From NCBI GenBank assembly GCA_041300525.1, contig JBGLNJ010000001.1, positions 4,278,001 to 4,342,000 on the forward strand: a stretch of 64,000 bases of DNA, written 5' to 3'. Shown here in pieces: positions 58,291-64,000 of the stretch. The translations under genes were made by a program, and so were the position numbers. The first letter of the stretch is position 1, and each line of letters opens with the position of its first letter. Below the pieces are notes generated by a model that was not told the origin of the DNA, made no database searches, and worked only from the letters and a program-made list of their open reading frames with translations. This DNA is from JBGLNJ01 sp041300525 (GTDB taxonomy: Bacteria; Chloroflexota; Anaerolineae; Fen-1058).

Positions 58291-60498
58291 ATGAACGCCA
58301 AACGGTGTGGACTGGCGATGGGCCTGACGTTGGTCGTTCTTGTGACCTGGGTGGCCTGGTCAGGCGCGTCGGCGCACCGCGAAGCGGCTAGCGCGCCGGC
58401 CTATACCTCTTATGCCAGCGGCGAATTTTTCTTTCCTCCTTATCCCTCGGACAGCGACCGGATGGGAATCGGCGGCTCAACTGGAATGTACAATCCGGCG
58501 CTGCAGGCTGGCTGGTACATGGACTGGGGAGCCAGCTCCAACCCGCCCCACCCTGGCGGGATGGAATATGCGCGGACGATTTACTTCAGCATCCACGATA
58601 CCGGCTCGATTTGCGGGAGCTACCGAGCGCCGGCCTGGCAACGCAGCCAGGTGGCCGAGTCCATCACCGGCACGGCCTTGATTGACAACTTGCGCGCCAA
58701 TCCCGGCGCGCTATGGCTCATCGGCAACGAGCCGGATTCGATTTACAACGGCAATCCGATCATGCCGGAGCTGTACGCCGAGCTGTATCACGAGGTTTAC
58801 ACCTTCATCAAAGCGCACGATCCTTCGGCGCGTGTGGCGATTGGCGCGATCGTTCAACCTTCGCCGCTCCGACTGGCATACCTGGACAAGGTGCTGAATC
58901 GCTATCAGTCTTTGCACGGAGAAAAGCTGCCGACGGCATTGTGGAATATCCATCTGTATGCGTTCCGAGAAGTCGCCTGCGGGTACGGGGCCGGCACACC
59001 GCCGGGCGCCAGCGGCAATGGCTGGCCGTACGAGTGGTGGCTGTGGAGCGATGCCAGTCTGGCGGCCCAGCACTTGCGCGACATGCGCCAGTGGATGGCC
59101 GACCGGGGTGAACGGGACAAGCCCCTCATCGTGACCGAGTTCGGGCAATTGATCCCGGACGATGGTTCGTGGTGCTATGGCACACCGCTCGTTTGCATTA
59201 CGCAAGAGACCAGTCGAACGACCTTGCAGAACGACATCCATCATTTCCTCACGGCCACCGATGCCCAAATCGGCTACCCAGCCGATGGGAACCGGCTGAT
59301 CCAACTCTGGGCCTGGTATTCGTTGAACGACTATCCACGCTACGGTGGCGACTTGGTGAACCTGGACGGAACGCTCACGCCGGCTGGACAGGCGTTCGCC
59401 CAAATCGCTTCGCAGCACTTTGTCCCCTATGTGGATCTCTATCCGATACCGCTCGTGACGCCGACAATCCCTCTCGGCAACGACATCCCGATTAGCGTGT
59501 CATTGGTTGTGCAGCTCGATAATCGTGGCAACACGTTGGCCCGGTCGGCGCCGGTGCGCTTTTCCCAATACGACTATACTTCGGGGCTGTTGCTCGCCAG
59601 TGACCTGATCACCGTCAGTCAGGTATTCACGCGTTATGGCGGCGTTCAGCCGCAAGTCAGCCGTGAGTGGCTGCTTGCGCCTGCGACGGTGTACACGCTC
59701 ACGTTCGAGATTGACCCGGCGCGGACGATCACCCAGGCCCGCCGGTCAGCGCAGCAAATGACCTACGTGATGGGACAGCCTGATTTGGCGATCACATTGC
59801 TGGAGAGCGATTATGCTGGCGTCTTTTACTGGGAGCAGCCGCTCTCGGCCACAATCACTGCTACAGTTCGCAACGTAGGCTATACGACCTCGACGGCAAG
59901 CCTCATGCAGTTGAGCGCGTCCATCACGGGGGAAACAGCCTACCTGGGGCAAGCAGTGGCGGCGCCGGCTTTAGCGCCTGGGGCTTTTGTGCAGGTTGCG
60001 GGCACGCAGGTGATTCCGTCGTTGGGAGTCTACGTCGTCACGGCGACGCTGCAACCCAACGGACCGGACGCAGATACTCGGAACAATACGGTCACTCTCG
60101 GCCTCTTGGCCACCGCGCCCGATCTGACAGTCACTTTGACGAGCGACAGCAACGTAGTGTATTATCAGGGCAGCCCCATCACGCAAACCCTCACCGCGAC
60201 GATTCACAACCGTGGACTGGTCACGTCGTACCCGGGTGGGGTAGAGTTGAGCGCGTCTGTTGCCAGCAGCGGGACGGCCTCCCTGGGGGTGATGCTGCCC
60301 GTGCCCCTTTTGCCTCCGAGTGGTTCTGTGGTGGTCACAAGCACGTTAGTGATCTCGTCGCCCGGCGTCCACACCATCACAGCGACGTTGCAATACGACC
60401 ACGTGGAGTTGGAGCCGCAGAACAACATGGCCTCGCTCAACATCCTGTCCGCTAGCGAACAGGTATATCTGCCGTTGGTGTTTCGCGCGGCGCCATAA
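58291..60498 (+). CDS. Secreted glycoside hydrolase-like protein with CARDB-type repeats
   Basis: 735 residues. Signal peptide (L-T-L-V-V-L-V-T-W-V-A-W-S-G-A-S-A). A GH39/GH5-like barrel (about 35-375) has A-L-W-L-I-G-N-E-P-D (acid/base Glu near 144) and L-I-V-T-E-F-G-Q-L (nucleophile near 284), both intact. Then come three CARDB/DUF11-like beta domains (about 400-490, 500-610, 615-725) with N-R-G-x-T and T-R-N-N-T / P-Q-N-N-M repeats, and the C-terminal tail V-Y-L-P-L-V-F-R. Probably a cell-surface or released glycan-degrading enzyme. GGGGC upstream of the ATG. Confidence 0.8.
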   Translation: MNAKRCGLAMGLTLVVLVTWVAWSGASAHREAASAPAYTSYASGEFFFPPYPSDSDRMGIGGSTGMYNPALQAGWYMDWGASSNPPHPGGMEYARTIYFSIHDTGSICGSYRAPAWQRSQVAESITGTALIDNLRANPGALWLIGNEPDSIYNGNPIMPELYAELYHEVYTFIKAHDPSARVAIGAIVQPSPLRLAYLDKVLNRYQSLHGEKLPTALWNIHLYAFREVACGYGAGTPPGASGNGWPYEWWLWSDASLAAQHLRDMRQWMADRGERDKPLIVTEFGQLIPDDGSWCYGTPLVCITQETSRTTLQNDIHHFLTATDAQIGYPADGNRLIQLWAWYSLNDYPRYGGDLVNLDGTLTPAGQAFAQIASQHFVPYVDLYPIPLVTPTIPLGNDIPISVSLVVQLDNRGNTLARSAPVRFSQYDYTSGLLLASDLITVSQVFTRYGGVQPQVSREWLLAPATVYTLTFEIDPARTITQARRSAQQMTYVMGQPDLAITLLESDYAGVFYWEQPLSATITATVRNVGYTTSTASLMQLSASITGETAYLGQAVAAPALAPGAFVQVAGTQVIPSLGVYVVTATLQPNGPDADTRNNTVTLGLLATAPDLTVTLTSDSNVVYYQGSPITQTLTATIHNRGLVTSYPGGVELSASVASSGTASLGVMLPVPLLPPSGSVVVTSTLVISSPGVHTITATLQYDHVELEPQNNMASLNILSASEQVYLPLVFRAAP

Positions 60499-60532
60499 AC
60501 CGGGCGGCGCGCTTCGCGCTATGTGGCTCTGC

Positions 60533-61015
60533 TCATTTGCACTTGACCACTCGCCCGCGCTTGTCGGCGTGATACTCGGCTTGCTGGCTGCCGGTCGAGA
60601 GCGAAATCTTGTAGCCCGGCGTGATGACCTGGGCATAGAACATGCCGGGTTGTGGGCAGCCCAGGCTGGTGTCCGGCCAATCTATCGCCTGAACGGACAC
60701 CACCTGCACATTTTCCGGCGCGATCTTGAGTCGTGCAGCTAGATCGTTTAGGGCAGCGCGCACGGCCGCATCTGCGCCGGCCGGCCAGTCTGGCGCGGGC
60801 AAGGTGGACTGTGTGAGGGGGGAGGGCTTTGGCGTGCCCTGCCCTGGTTGATTGAGACCGGACACGGGTGAGGAGAAAGCGGTCGGTGTAGCAATGTGAC
60901 TCTCGGCCCGGGTGGGCCGAGGGGCGAAGGTAGAAGTGGGCCGGGTAGTTGTAGATTGACCACAGGCAACCAGCAGCAACGCTGACATCAGCGCAATGAA
61001 AAAGTGTTGGAGCAT
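60533..61015 (-). CDS. Lipoprotein with C-terminal S-L-G-C-P domain
   Basis: 160 residues from ATG 61015 with AAGGAGAG upstream. The lipobox L-L-V-A-C (Cys near 18) is followed by a T/P/S-rich linker and a ~75-residue domain: A-A-L-N-D-L-A-A-R-L, V-V-S-V-Q-A-I-D-W-P-D, S-L-G-C-P-Q-P-G-M, V-I-T-P-G-Y and a final Y-H-A-D-K-R-G-R-V-V-K-C. Two cysteines may form a disulphide. The domain is, as far as I recall, common in Chloroflexota lipoproteins and of unknown function. Confidence 0.7.
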   Translation of the reverse strand: MLQHFFIALMSALLLVACGQSTTTRPTSTFAPRPTRAESHIATPTAFSSPVSGLNQPGQGTPKPSPLTQSTLPAPDWPAGADAAVRAALNDLAARLKIAPENVQVVSVQAIDWPDTSLGCPQPGMFYAQVITPGYKISLSTGSQQAEYHADKRGRVVKCK

Positions 61016-61168
61016 GGCGTATCTCTCCTTTCGCAAAACGGCTGTGGATAAGACGCTGGGCGCGCGTGATCGGTTCCAGCGGTGGACAACTTGCGCAAGC
61101 GCGGTATAGGTTTTCATATTGCTGATTGCACTTTCAAGTGGCTGGTTGCACAAGGAGAAGAGTCTACG

Positions 61169-61212
61169 CTTTTTCCGGGACTGCGCCCGGAAAAAGTGGC
61201 CCCTTCGGGGCA
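61169..61212. repeat. Two adjacent hairpins near the queA break
   Basis: CTTTTTCCGGG-ACTGCG-CCCGGAAAAAG (61169-61196), a perfect 11-bp stem, is followed by GCCCC-TTC-GGGGC (about 61199-61211). They lie in DNA that replaces the body of queA. Confidence 0.75.
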
Positions 61213-61257
61213 GTTGACATGAGAGACCGTTCCCCTTATGCTCGTACTAGATCGAGG

Positions 61258-61377
61258 GTGAGCCAACTCGCCCGTGTCGCGCCGGACGATCAGCAATCGA
61301 GCCGCGTCGCGCGGCTCGATGGGTGTTTGAGCGATCAACTCTTGCGGCAGGTCATAGTCAAGGTCACGGGTCAGCAT
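61258..61377 (-). pseudogene. queA: QueA, N-terminal 40 residues only
   Basis: ATG 61377 (or 61395) begins M-L-T-R-D-L-D-Y-D-L-P-Q-E-L-I-A-Q, then P-R-D-A-A-R-L-L-I-V-R-R and T-G-E-L-A-H. This is the N terminus of S-adenosylmethionine:tRNA ribosyltransferase-isomerase, which makes epoxyqueuosine in tRNA. After about 61258 homology ends and hairpin-rich non-coding DNA follows. It sits downstream of DUF2905 and ruvB as in intact relatives, so the gene was present and has been cut. Confidence 0.8.
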
Positions 61378-61407
61378 CGGTCTACTCTTGGGCATTGGGA
61401 TGCCCGC

Positions 61408-61632
61408 CTACTTGCGCCACAAACGTAGAAGGAGGTTCAGGACCACCGTCAGCAGCACGCTCACAATGATCATCGTCATCAGGGGGAAAAAACACGAGAC
61501 GTTTCCGCGCTGGAGGCGAATGTCGCCGGGGAGATGGCCCAACAACGGAATCCGGCCTGCCAGCCAGATCAGCCCGCCCAAAATGAGCAGGACCGCCCCG
61601 GCGAGCATGATAAACTTGCCCAGATCACTCAT
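61408..61632 (-). CDS. DUF2905 membrane protein
   Basis: 74 residues from ATG 61632: two membrane helices with the family hallmark G-R-I-P-L-L-G-H-L-P-G-D-I and C-F-F-P-L between them. The family is of unknown function and usually found next to ruvB and queA, as here. The start overlaps the stop of the upstream kinase gene by four bases (ATGA). Confidence 0.9.
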   Translation of the reverse strand: MSDLGKFIMLAGAVLLILGGLIWLAGRIPLLGHLPGDIRLQRGNVSCFFPLMTMIIVSVLLTVVLNLLLRLWRK

Positions 61633-63113
61633 GGCGTCTTTTTGACCGCATACGCCACGATCTCGTCCTGCCTGGCCCAGCCACCCCGGACACCGTCGCT
61701 CAGCCAGAACCACCGTAGCGAGTCGGCATTGGCCGGCCCTTGCTGCACGTACAGAATCGTGCCCATCGGCAGGGTTGTGACATAGTCCGCATCAAAGCCC
61801 GCGCCCTTGCGCAAGACCACCCCGTCGGGCTTGATGGCTTTGACATAGATGCCGGCCCGGATCGAAGCTGAAGCAGACAGCAAGGTCAGCGCCGGCGTTG
61901 CAGTCGGGGTAAGTGTGGTGGTCGCTGTATAAGTCGGCGCCGAGGTTGGCGTCACGGCAAGAATAGATGTGACAGTCGCCACGGCTGGCATCTCGGTCGC
62001 CGCCACAGGGAGCGGGCTGGGCGTGCCAGTCCGCGGCAGGCCGACCTGGATGGCAGGGGGCTTGAGCGCCTGACTGCCCCACACAAAGAGTAACACCAGC
62101 GCTATTAATACCGCTCCGCCCAATGCCATCCAAGCGCGCCTGGATAGCCTGAACGTAGCGCGCCTGACATTCGCTCCGAACCGTCGCACCTTGATTGGCA
62201 AGCTCTGCAATAGCCCGGACTTGGCTACCGACGGACGGGCGGCATTGCGCGCGGCCCAATCTATGCTCGGCGTCGCCGAGGGCACTATCGAGGGAGTTGC
62301 GGCGCGGATCAGCGCTGCCACCATCTCTTCAGCCGTGTGGAAACGAGAGTCAGGGTTCTTGTCCATCGCGGTGAGGATCACCCGCTCGACCTCGGCTGGA
62401 AGATCAGGGTTGATCTGAGAGGGTGGCGGCGGCGGCTCGGTGATGTGTTTGACGACGACGGCCATCGAGCTATCGGCTTCGAACGGCACGCGGCCCGTGA
62501 CCATTTCGAACAGCATCGCGCCCAATGAATACAAATCGGCGCGGCCATCTCCCGGCAGCCCCTGCGCCTGTTCGGGAGCCAAATAGTCCGGCGTGCCCAT
62601 CCCGATGCCCGAGCGCGTCAGTTGCCGGCCTCCACCCAAAATCTTGGCCAGCCCGAAATCGGTCAACAGCGCCCAGCGGCCTTCACCAATCAGGATGTTG
62701 CTGGGCTTGACATCGCGGTGGACGACGCCGTGCTTGTGAGCATAACCCAGGGCCAGCCCGACCTGGGTGACAAGATCCACCGTCAGGCCCAAGTCCATCG
62801 GCTGGCTCGTCATCATCGAGCGCAGCGTGCCGCTTTCGACGTACTTTAGCACAATGTAGGCAATATCGCCCACCTGGTCAAAGTCGTACACCGGCACAAT
62901 GTTGGGATGATCGAGTTGCGCGACGGCGCGCGCTTCCAGAGTAAATCGCTCCAGAAAGCCTTCCTCGTCCACCACGTGGGGTGAGAGGACCTTGATGGCG
63001 ACAAAGCGGTCCAGCTTGGGCTGGTATGCCTTGTAAATCGTCGAAACCGGGCCTTTGCTGATGCGCGCCAGGATTTGATATTGGCCTAAATGTTGTCCAG
63101 TCAGATCAGACAT
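61629..63113 (-). CDS. Membrane Ser/Thr protein kinase with SH3-like C terminus
   Basis: 494 residues from ATG 63113. PknB-type kinase domain (about 8-265): A-I-K-V-L lysine, H-R-D-V-K-P-S-N catalytic loop, D-F-G-L-A-K, and G-T-P-D-Y-L-A-P-E. The glycine loop is weak (I-S-K-G-P-V-S). A membrane helix (A-L-G-G-A-V-L-I-A-L-V-L-L-F-V-W) is near 330-350, then a T/P-rich linker and an extracytoplasmic SH3-like domain (V-L-R-K-G-A-G-F ... G-G-W-A-R-Q-D-E). It lies between ruvB and DUF2905 and is coupled to the latter. Confidence 0.92.
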   Translation of the reverse strand: MSDLTGQHLGQYQILARISKGPVSTIYKAYQPKLDRFVAIKVLSPHVVDEEGFLERFTLEARAVAQLDHPNIVPVYDFDQVGDIAYIVLKYVESGTLRSMMTSQPMDLGLTVDLVTQVGLALGYAHKHGVVHRDVKPSNILIGEGRWALLTDFGLAKILGGGRQLTRSGIGMGTPDYLAPEQAQGLPGDGRADLYSLGAMLFEMVTGRVPFEADSSMAVVVKHITEPPPPPSQINPDLPAEVERVILTAMDKNPDSRFHTAEEMVAALIRAATPSIVPSATPSIDWAARNAARPSVAKSGLLQSLPIKVRRFGANVRRATFRLSRRAWMALGGAVLIALVLLFVWGSQALKPPAIQVGLPRTGTPSPLPVAATEMPAVATVTSILAVTPTSAPTYTATTTLTPTATPALTLLSASASIRAGIYVKAIKPDGVVLRKGAGFDADYVTTLPMGTILYVQQGPANADSLRWFWLSDGVRGGWARQDEIVAYAVKKTP

Positions 63114-63127
63114 GTTGAATTTCGAGT

Positions 63128-63160
63128 GTCGAATGACGAATGTCGAATTCGTCATTCGAC
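63128..63160. repeat. Inverted repeat between ruvB and the kinase
   Basis: GTCGAATGACGAAT (63128-63141) and ATTCGTCATTCGAC (63147-63160) form a 14-bp inverted repeat with a five-base loop. It starts two bases after the ruvB stop and can hinder read-through into the kinase gene. Confidence 0.85.
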
Positions 63161-63161
63161 A

Positions 63162-64000
63162 TTACAAAAGTGATGTTTGTTCGGGCCGCTCTGAAAAAGC
63201 CACGCCCAGGTGCTCATAGGCACGGCGAGTCGCCACACGCCCGCGCGGCGTCCGGTCGAGAAAACCCAATTGCAGCAAGTAAGGTTCCACCACATCCTCA
63301 ATGGTATCCGATTCTTCGGAAATGGAAGCGGCAATCGTGTCCAGGCCGACGGGGCCGCCGCCGAATTTTTCAATGATCGCGCGCAGCACGCGCCGGTCGA
63401 GATCGTCCAGCCCCAGATTGTCCACGTCCAGGAGTGTCAGAGCTTGTGAAGCCGTGCCGGCGGTGACGCTGCCATCGCCGCGCACCTGGGCGTAATCGCG
63501 CACGCGCCGCAGCAGGCGAATCGCCACACGTGGAGTGCCGCGCGCGCGCCGCGCGATTTCGGTGACGCCGCCCTCGTCAATCGAAAGCGCAAGCAGCCGC
63601 GCGTCGCGCCGGACGATGGCCGCCATCGCGGCCTCGTCGTAAAAGTCCAGCCGGAAGGTAGCGCCAAAGCGCGCCCGCAGCGGAGCCGTCATCAACGCCA
63701 GCCGCGTCGTGGCCCCCACGATGGTAAAGTGCGGCAACTTGAGCCGGATGCTCCGCGCCGACGGCCCCTTGCCGATGATAATGTCCAGCGCCAAATCTTC
63801 CATGGCCGGGTAGAGCACCTCTTCGACAACGCGGCCCAGGCGGTGCACCTCGTCAATGAACAAAACTTCGCCCGCGCGCAGGCTGGTCAAGATAGCCGCC
63901 AAGTCGCCCGCGCGCTCGATGGCCGGCCCGGCGGTCACGCGGATGGGCACGTTCATCTCATTGGCAATCACGTGCGCCAAGGTCGTTTTGCCAAGACCCG
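63162..64000 (-). CDS. ruvB: Holliday junction helicase RuvB, 5' end beyond the window
   Basis: C-terminal ~279 residues. The Walker A tail G-K-T-T-L-A-H-V is at the window edge. Sensor and Walker B F-I-D-E-V-H-R-L follow, then R-A-R-F-G (Arg finger), the winged-helix domain with L-D-R-R-V-L-R-A-I-I and G-R-V-A-T-R-R-A-Y-E-H-L-G near the C terminus. It is the ATP-driven motor of branch migration with RuvA. The remainder lies past position 64000. Confidence 0.96.
   Translation of the reverse strand, partial: GLGKTTLAHVIANEMNVPIRVTAGPAIERAGDLAAILTSLRAGEVLFIDEVHRLGRVVEEVLYPAMEDLALDIIIGKGPSARSIRLKLPHFTIVGATTRLALMTAPLRARFGATFRLDFYDEAAMAAIVRRDARLLALSIDEGGVTEIARRARGTPRVAIRLLRRVRDYAQVRGDGSVTAGTASQALTLLDVDNLGLDDLDRRVLRAIIEKFGGGPVGLDTIAASISEESDTIEDVVEPYLLQLGFLDRTPRGRVATRRAYEHLGVAFSERPEQTSLL

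Noticed and set aside
1..64000. tRNA or rRNA genes
   Set aside because: No cloverleaf with a GGTTCGAATCC-type arm outside coding sequence and no rRNA segments were seen by eye; a tRNAscan/Infernal run would settle this.

Overview
The window (about 60% G+C) looks like a contig from an uncultured Chloroflexota bacterium, probably Anaerolineae-like. The signs are the recA/recX/rny and ruvB/Ser-Thr kinase/DUF2905/queA neighbourhoods, many GAF/Cache sensor kinases, T/P-rich lipoproteins, surface proteins ending in an L-P-(I/L/V)-x-x-(K/R) tail, and dense short palindromic intergenic repeats. The lineage is inferred from gene content only.

Layout. 1-5.7 kb: nuoE-nuoF of respiratory complex I, separated by an acetyltransferase and a DUF433/DUF5615 toxin-antitoxin pair, then an AbiEii-like nucleotidyltransferase with its small partner and a two-domain lipoprotein. 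6-13.4 kb: a NYN/LOTUS protein, a T/P-repeat protein cut by an IS3-family element, a ~500-residue winged-helix protein of unknown function, a regulator with a degenerate receiver, and an orphan DNA methyltransferase. 13.6-25 kb: two glycosidase-like barrel proteins (one fused to an O-antigen-ligase domain), two ABC exporters, a NarL-type two-component pair and a Ser/Thr kinase. 25-36 kb: a GAF histidine kinase, a corrinoid methyltransferase/aldolase cluster, a truncated tex, a wrecked transposase and a Cache histidine kinase. 36-53 kb: ABC ATPase plus two HlyD proteins, an IS5-type element, a sugar-binding protein fragment, three histidine kinases, one complete two-component system, NfeD, a phospholipase-C-like protein, a NERD-like protein and half an MFS transporter. 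53-64 kb: a permease fragment, rny, recX, a candidate structured RNA, recA (3' part), surface glycosidases, queA (5' part), DUF2905, a Ser/Thr kinase and ruvB.

The most important observation is about sequence integrity. Two stretches match the Illumina TruSeq adapter exactly (28708-28733 and 29290-29302) and sit inside broken genes. At many other places two unrelated genes are cut at one shared point, often head to head or tail to tail (about 25158, 36438, 43555, 50645, 57730; also 18015, 32868, 61258 and the IS at 39998-40985). This is what a chimeric assembly, or an amplified single-cell library, produces. Gene neighbourhoods that cross those points should not be read as biology.

Biology that does not depend on the joints includes: a two-component operator shared by a histidine kinase/regulator operon and a small secreted protein (46.1 and 47.0 kb); in-frame insertions of palindromic or simple repeats into membrane-protein and kinase genes; a barrel/O-antigen-ligase fusion whose barrel has lost a catalytic Glu; a multidomain LsrF-like aldolase/dehydrogenase/corrinoid cluster with a small four-cysteine protein; and a candidate non-coding RNA between recA and recX. 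No tRNA, rRNA or CRISPR array was found.
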